Origin: Gibbula magus
Taxonomy: Eukaryota; Mollusca; Gastropoda; Trochida; Trochidae
Length of the DNA stretch: 64,000 nucleotides
NCBI GenBank assembly: GCA_936450465.1
Contig: OW388298.1
Location: 11,294,663 to 11,358,662 of the forward strand
Direction of reading: 5' to 3'
Numbering within the stretch: position 1 is the first letter of the stretch; each line of letters starts with the position of its first letter. Below, one piece after another: positions 25,489 through 38,100 of the stretch. Below the pieces are notes generated by a model. It was given only the letters and a program-made list of their open reading frames with translations. It ran no database searches and was not told the DNA's origin. A program made the position numbers and the translations under genes.

Positions 25489-25811
25489 CTTTCTGTCATC
25501 CGATGTCGTTTTTCAATATAACACAACACACTCAGCTTCAGAATGTATCACATATGTCCGTATCTATGAAGCGGGGGAACTTCACTTTGAAGTCGTGATA
25601 ACCTCTTGTATATAAACATATATATATATATATATATATACCTATATATACCTAATACCTAGTATGGGCTAGAATATTTACCAGCATAGACCTGGCCACG
25701 GTATAAAAGTTCAACCTGACGTTTGGAATGTGCGCAGTGTTTAAACTATCGATCAACATTATTTGCCTATACATGTACCCAACCGAGTGACGAAGCGAAC
25801 CTATCAAGGTG

Positions 25812-25870
<59 letters not shown>
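25812..25870. repeat. (AT)n microsatellite
   Basis: About 29 uninterrupted AT dinucleotides; a shorter TA run lies at 25618-25640. Confidence 0.95.
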
Positions 25871-25873
<3 letters not shown>

Positions 25874-27295
25874 ACTTCAAAATATGAGGATATGAATGTC
25901 CCCGATCGATGAATGATCTGATGTTATATATCATGCGTATGGTACCTCATGTAAGTTGAGATGTATTTTAATATTTCGCATCTGAAATGGTATGATGTTT
26001 TATTCTGAAATATAGTTGTAAAATAATCGTTGGTTTATTGACGTCTTATTTTGTAAATAGAAATATATTCGTGATAAACTAGATGGTTTTACTAGTTATA
26101 TATGTGTCCCGTTTGTCTGTGGGTCCGCTCATCCGTATTTAGTCCGTAGTTTATGGTCATCAAGGAAATGTTTAGTAAACATTAATTAGGTTGTGCACTG
26201 TGATTAATGAATTTGCACGATTTTATTTCAATTTGACCGATCTCTGTGTGAAAGATATTCCCGTTGCATAACATTTCCATTAATGAATTATTTGTATGCA
26301 TACACCTCAACCTTTTAATATATCTGTTGATTATTTGGAAGAATAAAGAAGTTTTGTTCTTTACATTCTACTTGACAAAAGCATTTTACAAGGGATACGG
26401 TATGGCAATTGAGATTCAATGGAAAAAACCCAGCCTTTTCTATGTGGACGTTTTCGTTTCATACCAAATATCTCTGCGATGTGTTTCTAATATAAACAAA
26501 CACTTGTGTAGACGTGTATGTTAGATTGACTTCAACAACAAAACACCGTCACTATTGTGGGCTCAAGAGTCACCGGAACTTTCCACTTTTGGAACTCTTC
26601 ATAGCAGAGATGTATTTGTAACTGAACCGGAAGAGAAGAATCTCGTTACAGAGACGAACCGGAATTGGCATATCCGGAAACCAAATAGTAATGAAAATAA
26701 TCCCCTTTTAATCCCCGAGAGGGATATGTATTCGTTCAATAAGCGATAAAGCTACATTGCGCAAGTATGACTTAAAATAGTCGACCTATGTCGACCCAAG
26801 GCAGTTTTGTAACAGTTCCTTCTTGATGGTAACCGGAAGTGAGAATTAAGCTTCTTTGATGCTTACGTGGGCTATGCTGGTACTGTGCATATTAACTATG
26901 TTCCTGTATAGTAGTATACATATTTCCCTTTACATCAAACCTTTTACATCAAAAAACTTTTCTACATTTCAATTTGAAAATCACCCGACGGAGGCTCGAC
27001 AACTACGTCTTCTGGAGAGAATTGTTCTATATGCAGTAATGGAGTATGCAAGAGCAGCAGTGAATTCGTTAACAATTATGTTGCCGTCGTAAAGATATGA
27101 TCGTACATGCATGTATCAATCGTTTGCAGACATTAACGTATTACTTCCTAGCGGCATCAGTTGATGCAACGTTTCATGAAATACGACCAATCTATTGTTT
27201 CGGCAATATTTGAAACTTTGCAACACAATCGAGTCTTAGAGACCGCCAGCCCGTATTTGATTACGTACATGTCACGTTACTCAAACTTCCCTCCG

Positions 27296-27475
27296 CAAGG
27301 CATTACTCGCGACAATCTCCATCATTGGCTAATTTAAGCATTGCGGCATTTCCTATAATGTTTTGTCCTAAGACAGCGGAGCGTTGTATAGTGGGCTCTG
27401 ATTCGCTAGCACAGAAAATTAAGGACATGCGGCAAGGTTTAAAATTAGCTAGTGATGGAGACTGGCGCAAGTTTA
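27296..27475. mobile_element. Foldback element, copy 1 (second copy near 55178)
   Basis: The left arm AATCTCCATCATTGGCTAAT, then GCATTGCGGCAT, is inverted at 27428-27465 as ATGCGGCAAGG and TTAGCTAGTGATGGAGA. A fragment at about 55176-55240 (CAGTCTCCATTACTGGCTGA) belongs to the same family. Confidence 0.65.
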
Positions 27476-27727
27476 TCCACCCATCGTTGCCAATCAAGTG
27501 CTTTTGGTTCAGAGACAAAACGCATCGTTTACAATAATTATGTTGTTTCCGTTTTCGTTTTTCGTAATTCGTGCCACATTTTGAAGTCTAGCGTTGCATC
27601 GATAGGATACACCATTCAAAATTGTTCATCGCTATGTAGTTCAAAATGAATACACTGTATATTATATTAATACAGTACATTATATCCAAGGTTCGAAAAG
27701 TGTTCATTTACTCTACAACTGCATGAG

Positions 27728-27877
27728 GCACAGGCCAAGTTTAGAGCAAAAATGATCCGCAACAGAGATGAACGACCAGTTTTCCTTATGCACTAACGTA
27801 GTGCATCGTTCGCGCATAGGGAAAACTAGTCGTTCATCTCTGTTGCGGAAAATATTGGCGCTTAACGTGGCCTGTGC
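27728..27877. mobile_element. Foldback MITE, copy 1 (GATGAACGACCAG family)
   Basis: Inverted arms start CACAGGCCAAGTTTA and CACAGGCCACGTTAA, and contain CAACAGAGATGAACGAC in both arms. A second copy lies at 50570-50700; a remnant GCGCTAAACTCGGCCTG is at about 52268. Confidence 0.75.
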
Positions 27878-29090
27878 ACGAGGTTCCTCGGGATGGAACT
27901 TTGACACAATCTATATAATGGTAGTTTCATACAGTTGTCTCTCGTACATCTTCACTTGAAGTAGTAACACATATCCCCCTGAAACGACAAGTGCTCTAAT
28001 TACGTGTAAATGAAAATCCGTTATCACCGAGGTTCCTTCTTAATATTTAATAAAGTCGAACATATGTTTAATATATTTAGAGACAAAGTGTGTTGTCTAA
28101 AAACACAGAGAGGAAAACACTACTCTGAAAAACCTGTAATGTTCGTCTGGAAGGTTAGTTAAACCTTGAACAAGAAGTGATAAGAGCCCTCCTCGAAACA
28201 GTCTGTGTTGTGAAATATGAAAGAAGATATCAAGATTTCATAGATGAGCTCTTCACAATGAGGCCCGGCTGTTTCATTACATTTGAGAAATATTCGCCAT
28301 CTTCAAATGATATATTAATTTTGGGATGATGATAAGGACTTCGATTTTAGTAAACAGATAAATAAACAACTTTATAGACAATGGTGATATAACGTTGGAT
28401 TTGTTTGCATTGATTTTTATCGGTACCTCTATTTCACATCGAGGTTATCTCGATTTGATGTTGTAATAGAAAACGTTTACATCATTAAATTTACACTGTA
28501 CCAGGAGCGTCCAACGTTATATTAATTTCAGAAGAGATTCGAATTATCACTCAATTGAATAACTGAACTTTATAAAACTTTTAAAAATTGTGTTTTAATG
28601 TTATCACGTTATCAAACATAGATATATGTTATATATGGTGTTAAAACATAGAGTATATTTGACAGTCCTCGTGGAATAGCGGTGATCAAGTTCTCCTTCT
28701 CGAAATGAGAGAAACTGACGAAATTTGTCAAATATTACATGTTTATCCCTCACTAGCAATGCTTCTCAGGTCAATAGATCATACTGTCACAATTCACTGA
28801 GAAACAATTCGTCTCGGGTTCATCTAAAAACATTTGACAACAATTTCTAGATGTTTAAATCATCGCCAAGACACGATCGCCTGTGCTTCAACGCGTATGT
28901 CAACACAAAGGAACAAGTGTTGGCAGATGAAGTGTTCCTGTAGCATCCTCTGTGTCGTATCCTAGGTGAGTCCAAGTCTCCGTTCAGACATTAACGCAAG
29001 TGTTCCCCGTCGTCTCTCACGTCTTCCTGATGTTGTGGTCCTTGTCCCCAAGTCTTCCGAGAACCACCTGGAACTGTGGGGTAGGGACTG

Positions 29091-29099
29091 TATATAAGG
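29091..29099 (+). promoter_or_regulatory. TATA box of the PGRP gene
   Basis: TATATAAGG lies 60 bp upstream of the leader-exon ATG (29151) and about 25-35 bp upstream of a plausible initiator (CTACATTC, about 29126). No convincing NF-kB site was found by eye in the 200 bp upstream. Confidence 0.55.
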
Positions 29100-29119
29100 T
29101 AGACCCTGGCCAAATGACT

Positions 29120-29168
29120 TGCATCTACATTCAACTTCTGAAGAGACGGGATGTTTTCAAAAACAAAA
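29120..29168 (+). CDS. PGRP exon 1 (leader plus first six codons)
   Basis: The transcript start at about 29120 is approximate; coding begins at 29151. The donor is ACAAAA|GTAAGTAT. The six codons (MFSKTK) join exon 2 in frame and give the signal peptide its basic N-region. If unused, Met7 at 32110 would be the start. Confidence 0.6.
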
Positions 29169-32100
29169 GTAAGTATCCTTTTTTGAATGTTTCAGTTTAT
29201 ATGCTGTTAAAATTAAAATGTGTGATTTGAAAATGTATATTTGCCCGTGGATTTTTTGTGTGTAAACAATTCGAGGTGATCAAATTTTTAGAAGTAGACT
29301 TCATAAGGAAACAAGACGGCAACTCCTTTATTGTGAAGATACACAAGATCTCGAGGTGAGGTGAGGTGAGGTGAGGTGAGGTGAGGTGAGGTGAGGTGAG
29401 GTGAGGTGAGGTGAGTTGGGGTTAAACGCCGCTTTCAAGGGTATTTCACTTATATCGCGGTTGCTAGTATTATGGCAGGGAGAAAGCCCGCAACGCCATG
29501 TGGCTATGCACTGCGGTGAAACCTGCGAGCAGCGGCTGGAACTAGCGAACCGTGGGAGGTACTATGCTGAAATTCAGTGTAGCATTGCACCCAAACCTTA
29601 CTGCGTGTAGAACAGTTCTCTACTGCAGACAAAGTTGCCGTACCCCTGGCGGGATTCGAACCCCGGACCTCTTGGTCTCGATGTATTTGCCATATTACTT
29701 CAATAAAGCTTACTGGCTAGTGATGTCTTATTATTTAAGCACGTACCCTCTCTCAGGTTTGTACATTCGTCATTGTAAACTGTCAAGTATTGATTTCTAA
29801 TCCTCAAAGCACAACTTGCTCATGTGTCTTATTCTCCTTGACTAGTTTTCTCAGATTTATTTTAATATTCTGTGAAAATGTATCTTGCCTTGTTATATCC
29901 CCACATGCCACCTGTAAAAGGAGGGAGCCGAAACGTAATGTATCTTCACAATTAAGCAGTCATTATCCAGAAAATCTCTTTTTGTATTCCTGTTTTTTGA
30001 CATATAGGTCATTAATATAACGTCCTAAAAAATAATGGATTGGGTCATAGTCATGCCATCATAATTGCTATCGTATCCTTCGAATTCCGGGTTCACTGAA
30101 AGAATCCAGTCTATTATCGTTTTTTACACGGGATACAGTGCACAAACGCATATACAACGAATCATTTCCCTAGGTTATAAGTCTCCACAAGTGGCTAACT
30201 CAAGCACTTCGTTCACTAGTTTGTGTTGGCGTAGCTGAACTACGAACTTCCTAGTGTGCGCTGAGGCGCTAGTATAGAAAAGGTAACGAAATGCTGTAAG
30301 GCTTTAACCAGGCAGTTGATAGAGACTCGCTCAAGTTATGACTCAGGTTTGAAGTTGATCACGACTATCAAGTAGCCGACACTAATATGTGTTGCCAGTT
30401 TGTGAAGAACGAACCACGCACAAACCAACTAATTTCTGAAACAAATTGATACCAATGACGTCATGTTATCTGTGTTCTTCTGTCAGTAATCATGCATGTG
30501 CCTTTATTTCACAGCAAACAATTGTATCTGAAAACCAGAGTGCAAGAGTTCATTTGAAAAGGCCGCTAATGGATGTGATGATACTGCCGAAGCGGCGTTA
30601 AACATTAATATCTCACTCACTCACTCATTTGAAAAGTCACGTACATACTTTAGTTTCTCTTGTAAAAAGCGGCGAGGTTAACTGGGTTTAGCTGTCGGAA
30701 CAAGAGGTACCTGGTTCGACACCCGTCGGCATCTATGATCCAACAAAAATGTATAAGATACGTGTATGTAAAAAGACACTATAGGCCTAAACAACATTTA
30801 TTTGGTGTTATCAACGTTAACAGCTGTATCAGAAGAGTAAAAAGAGATGTTTTATAGACGATTCAGTTAAACCATGTTTTGTTCACAATTCGACAAAAGT
30901 GTAAAAAAAAAAAATGTACAGTATACGCAGTGTAACGTTACATATGGAATTGGGGCTAAAACGTCAATTTGCAGAATAAACAAATGATCAAAATGAGAAG
31001 GCTGTATTTTTTAAAATTGCACAATCTGAAAAGCCGTACAGTTTATCTTATGACATCCAGTGCTCTTGATAATTAAACTCTTATGCTTGCAGTCTTAGTA
31101 TGCAAAATGTTGGTCGTTACGACAGTGGTGCTCTACATGATCAGTGGTGATTTTTATACCGTTTTGCTACATATTGTACTTATTTAGATATTACATTTTT
31201 GATGAAAAAAGTTCGGCAAAGTCAATATTTGGAAAGATACATGGTATTTCCCTGGGTACATTTACAACCGTGTTCAAGTGATGGTGTTAAATAATAACAT
31301 TTCCAAATGAAACACTAATTTGATATTTTGGAAAAATAAATTGTATTGTTATAGTTTTTTTGCCCCTGAGTTTAGTTACTTTCTGTCTCGTAACCAGACA
31401 TCAACCAAACCTATTATTTGTACATGTGTTTGTAAACATACGTGCCTTTAAAGGGTCAGTAGCACGTTTTTTCGCTCTATTAAATCGATGGAATGTATTT
31501 GAAAAATAATGTCACCAATAGTAAAAAACCCTTCTCTCTTCGGAAAATCAAGTAAAAAATGAGTGTACATTGTTTCGTAAAGCCATGGGAATCGTTTTTG
31601 TCAATCGAAATAATAAAATTTGTCCACAATAAAATGGCCGCCATACATTTTTTGCTTTATACGTAACACTGTTATTACCACAACGAATAATTGGTTTGTG
31701 TAACATGGTGTTTTACCCCAGAACGTAAATATAAATGACATAAACTATCATTATAAATGAGAAATTTGCAAAAAACGTGTTACTGCCCCTTTAAAATGGT
31801 ACTTTTAAAAATATATTAACAAGGAGTGATAAAAGTGTGATAAAAGACCGCTTTGGCTTGTTTTATGACGTTATGATGTGCTGCAGTAATGCGTCAACGT
31901 ATTAATGTCTAAGAAGGTACAGCTAGTATGTCGACAACAGCTTTTCCGTGTTAAATGTGTCTCCGTGATTGTTTTCACGCTGTTCTCACACACATTAAGG
32001 GCTGGGTACAATAAACCTCGCATGATATGAAGGAATTGCCTTTGAAATCTGCGACACAGTTTGAAGCAATATACGTTTGACAATTTATATGACTATTTGT

Positions 32101-35100
32101 TTATTCCAGATGATTTTACCATTGGTAATGATGCTGATCTTCGTCACGGGAAACTCTGGTCACGTTCCTCAGTGCGCATGCGCTTCAACTGACACTGAAG
32201 TCTTCAATGGAAATAGAGAAAACATGTTCCATCTCCAGGCTCCGAATTGTCTCCCTTTGGTCGAGGACGATGGCGACGAGTTTTCACCCGGTCTTATCAA
32301 TGTGATGTTTGAAAACAAAGTAAGTAAAATGGAAAACAATTGTTTAACTTAATATCCCAGTGACAGTAACAATTTTAATATCATACAAACATAAACTGTT
32401 TGAGAGGCATTCTAGAAGTTGGTATGATGAACAAATATTTATGGATGATCAACTTCTTTACTAACAATAGCGACGTTTCGGTATAGATCCTTATACCGTT
32501 ATCAAGCATATGGAAGATATGGTGAAACAGCAGGTCGATATTGTTAATAAAGAAGTTGATCATCCATAAATATGTGTCTTCTTCGTCATACAAACAGACC
32601 AATGGTTTAGGTTGAACTGCATAGATGTCCGAGACTGCTATGTACATGGAGCATACGGATCAACCTAAATAACTCACTGCCACACGCTCTCAGAGGTTTG
32701 TGGAACTTGCACAGACCGGCGAAACACTGTTCCAGAATTAAGTAACTAAATGTCGAACTTACTGTCAATATAAGGTCATGTTACAAGACGAAGGATATAT
32801 TTCCTTTCGAAACCGGGGCTCCATTCACAAAGCAACTTTTACTAAGGTTAACCTTAACTCCCATTCTTTAACATTGCACCAATGTTACCTTAGTGACTTA
32901 CGATCATCTTAGTGCTTTGTGAAAGCAGGCCATGTACGAAATTAACACACAGTAAGCCAGTTCAGACCAATAACGTCACACTTGCAGTGGAAACAGCGAT
33001 TCATAACAATACACTCATGATTTGTCAACGCTGAACCATGAACATTGGACATTTTCTCAATGATACTTTGTAGAAAACCGTGAAGTTAAAATTATTACCA
33101 AGGCTGTTAAATTTAGAAATATGTAAAGTTCACTTAATAGCCTGTGTTATCTTGGCAACATTATGTATCAATTATGCCGAATAAGAAAGATGGATGAAAT
33201 ATTCAATATAATATTTTAAGGTCGCTTCGTCCAATATGTATGCCTTGTTCTGGATTGCCAGCATGTTATAAATGTATACATTGATTGTTATATGAACCGT
33301 GGTGTATATAGAGAGATTATTAGAAAGTGTGTCAAATGACTTTTACGAAACGAGTGTGAATGTTGTACTGCCCGAGCGGGGCGAGGGTTATACATAAATT
33401 TGCACGAGTTTCGTAACAGTCATATGACACACTTTCAAGTGTAATAATGTCTTTATGACCCATTCTTTTCCATTTGATTCGCGTAACGTTAGTCAAGAAA
33501 CAACCAATTTCTCATGCGACGACAAGCGAAAGTGAGGTCACGAACAATCGTTTTATGACGTAACAGACGACACAGTACGGGAAGTCGCAGTGAAACAATG
33601 CATGTTTGCTAGGCAAACGTGATATGTAAACATGTTTTCATATCAATAATATTACTCAGTTATTTTCAACCATATGGGTAAGAAACTGAAATAAACACTG
33701 CCTGTCTGTACGTCTGCTGGGAGGGATACACTGCATATGACACAACTAACGAGGACATACATCAGCTGGATCCCTCAATGAACGAGTTTCGAAATTCTCT
33801 CATATTCTCAATGTTATATTTTGTTTAATTTCAGTATGCTTTTGTGAAATCTGATGACGTGTTTGTGAGGAACTGTAACGGTAAGTACTGTCAACATAGT
33901 GACACAATACTAGTACTGTCTACATAGTGACACAATACTAGTACTGTCTACATAGTGACACAATACTAGTACTGTCTACATAGTGACACAATACTAGTAC
34001 TGTCTACATAGTGACACAAGACCAGTACTGTCTACATAGTGACACAATACTAGTACTGTCAACATAGTGACACAATACTAGTACTGTCTACATAGTGACA
34101 CAAAACTAGTACTGTCAACATAGTGACACAAGACCAGTACTGTCTACATAGTGACACAATACTAGTACTGTCAACATAGTGACACAATACTAGTACTGTC
34201 TACATAGTGACACAAGACCAGTACTGTCAACATAGTGACACAATACTAGCACTGTCAACATAGTGACACAATACTAGTACTGTCTACATAGTGACACAAT
34301 ACTAGTACTGTCTACATAGTGACACAATACTAGTACTGTCTACATAGTGACACAATACTAGTACTGTCTACATAGTGACACAATACTAGTACTGTCTACA
34401 TAGTGACACAATACTAGTACTGTCTACATAGTGACACAATACTAGTACTGTCAACATAGTGACACAAGACCAGTACTGTCTACATAGTGACACAATACTA
34501 GTACTGTCAACATAGTGACACAATACTAGTACTGTCAACATAGTGACACAAGACCAGCACTGTCAACATAGTTACACAAGACCAGTACTGTCAACATAGT
34601 GACACAATACTAGCACTGTCAACATAGTGACACAAGACCAGCACTGTCAACATAGTTACACAATACTAGTACTGTCAACATAGTGACACAATACTAGTAC
34701 TATCTACATAGTGACACAATACTAGTACTATCTACAAAGTAACACAATACCAGTACTGTCAACATAGTGACACAAGACCAGAACTGTCTACATAGTGACA
34801 CAAGACCAGAACTGTCTACATAGTGACACAATACTAGTACTATCTACATAGTTACACAATACTAGCACTGTCAACATAGTGACACAAGACCAGCACTGTC
34901 AACATAGTGACACAATACTAGCACTGTCAACATAGTGACACAATACTAGTACTATCTACATAGTGACACAAGACCAGTACTGTCAACATAGTGACACAAT
35001 ACTAGTACTGTCAACATTGTCACACACTACTAGTACTGTCAACATAGTGACACAATACTAGTACTGTCTACATAGCGACACAATACCAGTACTGTCTACA

Positions 35101-38100
35101 TAGTGACACAAGACCAGAAATGTCTACATAGTGACACAATACTAGTACTGTCAACATAGTGACACAATACCAGAACTGTCTACATAGTGACACAAGACCA
35201 GTACTGTCTACATAGTGACACAATACTAGTACTGTCAACATAGTGACACAAGACCAGTACTGTCTACATAGTGACACAAAACTAGTACTGTCAACATAGT
35301 GACACAAGACCAGTACTGTCTACATAGTGACACAAAACTAGTACTGTCAACATAGTGACACAATACTAGTACTGTCTACATAGTGACACAATACTAGTAC
35401 TGTCTACATAGCGACACAATACTAGTACTATCTACATAGTGACACAATACTAGTACTGTCTACATAGTGACACAATACCAGTACTGTCAACATAGTGACA
35501 CAATACTAGTACTGTCTACATAGTGACACAATACCAGTACTGTCAACATAGTGACCCAAGACCAGTACTGTCTACATAGTGACACAAAACTAGTACTGTC
35601 AACATAGTGACACAATACTAGTACTGTCTACATAGTGACCCAAGACCAGTACTGTCTACATAGTGACACAATACCAGTACTGTCAACATAGTGACCCAAG
35701 ACCAGTACTGTCTACATAGTGACACAAAACTAGTACTGTCAACATAGTGACACAATACTAGTACTGTCTACATAGTGACACAATACTAGTACTGTCTACA
35801 TAGCGACACAATACTAGTACTATCTACATAGTGACACAATACTAGTACTGTCTACATAGTGACACAATACCAGTACTGTCAACATAGTGACACAAGACCA
35901 GTACTGTCTACATAGTGACACAATACCAGAACTGTCAACATCGTGACACAATACTAGTACTGTATACATAGTGACACAATACTAGTACTGTCTACATAGT
36001 GACACAAGACCAGTACTGTCAACATAGTTACACAATACTAGTACTGTCAACATAGTGACACAATACTAGTACTGTCTACATATAAGTGACACAAGACCAG
36101 TACTGTCAACATAGTGACACAATACTAGTACTTTTTACATAGTGACACAATACTAGTACTGTCTACATAGTGACACAAGACCAGCACTGTCAACATAGTT
36201 ACACAATACTAGCACTGTCAACATAGTTACACAATACTAGTACTGTCAACATAGTTACACAATACTAGTACTGTCAACATCGTGACACAATACTAGTACT
36301 GTCTACATAGTGACACAAGACCAGTACTGTCAACATAGTGACACAATACTAGTACTGTCTACATATAAGTGACACAAGACCAGTACTGTCAACATAGTGA
36401 CACAATACTAGTACTTTCTACATAGTGACACAATACTAGTACTGTCTACATAGTTACACAATACTAGCACTGTCAACATAGTGACACAATACTAGTACTG
36501 TCAACATCGTGACACAATACTAGTACTGTCTACATAGTGACACAATACTAGTACTGTCTACATATAAGTGACACAAGACCAGTACTGTCAACATAGTGAC
36601 ACAATACTAGTACTTTCTACATAGTGACACAAGACCAGAACTGTCTACATAGTGACACAATACTAGTACTGTCAACATAGTGACACAAGACCAGCACTGT
36701 CAACATAGTTACACAATACTAGTACTGTCAACATAGTGACACAATACTAGTACTGTCTACATATAAGTGACACAAGACCAGTACTGTCAACATAGTGACA
36801 CAATACTAGTACTTTCTACATAGTGACACAAGACCAGAACTGTCTACATAGTGACACAATACTAGTACTGTCAACATAGTGACACAAGACCAGCACTGTC
36901 AACATAGTTACACAATACTAGTACTGTCAACATAGTGACACAATACTAGCACTGTCAACATAGTTACACAATACTAGCACTGTCAACATAGTTACACAAT
37001 ACTAGCACTGTCAACATAGTGACACAAGACCAGCACTGTCAACATAGTTACACAATACTAGTACTGTATACATAGTGACACAATACTAGTACTGTCTACA
37101 TATAAGTGACACAAGACCAGTACTGTCAACATAGTGACACAATACTAGTACTTTCTACATAGTGACACAAGACCAGAACTGTCTACATAGTGACACAATA
37201 CTAGTACTGTCAACATAGTGACACAAGACCAGCACTGTCAACATAGTTACACAATACTAGTACTGTCAACATAGTTACACAATACTAGCACTGTCAACAT
37301 AGTGACACAAGACCAGCACTGTCAACATAGTTACACAATACTAGCACTGTCAACATAGTTACACAATACTAGCACTGTCAACATAGTGACACAAGACCAG
37401 CACTGTCAACATAGTTACACAATACTAGTACTGTCAACATAGTGACACAAGACCAGCACTGTCAACATAGTTACACAATACTAGTACTGTCAACATCGTG
37501 ACACAATACTAGTACTGTATACATAGTGACACAATACTAGTACTGTCTACATATAAGTGACACAAGACCAGTACTGTCAACATAGTGACACAATACTAGT
37601 ACTTTCTACATAGTGACACAAAACTAGTACTGTCTACATAGTGACACAAGACCAGCACTGTCAACATAGTGACACAATACTAGTACTGTCTACATAGTGA
37701 CACAAGACCAGAACTGTCTACATAGTGACACAATACTAGTACTGTCAACATAGTGACACAAGACCAGCACTGTCAACATAGTTACACAATACTAGTACTG
37801 TCAACATAGTTACACAATACTAGCACTGTCAACATAGTGACACAAGACCAGCACTGTCAACATAGTTACACAATACTAGCACTGTCAACATAGTTACACA
37901 ATACTAGCACTGTCAACATAGTGACACAAGACCAGCACTGTCAACATAGTTACACAATACTAGTACTGTCAACATAGTGACACAAGACCAGCACTGTCAA
38001 CATAGTTACACAATACTAGTACTGTCAACATAGTGACACAATACTAGTACTGTATACATAGTGACACAATACTAGTACTGTCTACATATAAGTGACACAA

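Larger units (their letters stand above)
25489..29090. other. Intergenic region between head-to-head genes
   Basis: It holds two TA microsatellites (25618-25640 and about 25812-25870), a foldback block at 27296-27475, and a foldback MITE at 27728-27877. Short ORFs at about 26264-27092 have no recognisable domain. It separates the Ig gene start (25488, minus) from the PGRP promoter (29091, plus), so it is likely to contain regulatory DNA of both. Confidence 0.5.

Noticed and set aside
26264..27092. Small ORFs of 64-86 codons in the intergenic region
   Set aside because: No domain, no splice-compatible partners and AT-rich composition like the surroundings.
32077..32352. PGRP start at 32077 without a leader exon
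   Set aside because: A TTTATTCCAG acceptor directly precedes 32110, and an upstream exon with TATA box and donor joins in frame. Kept only as a fallback.
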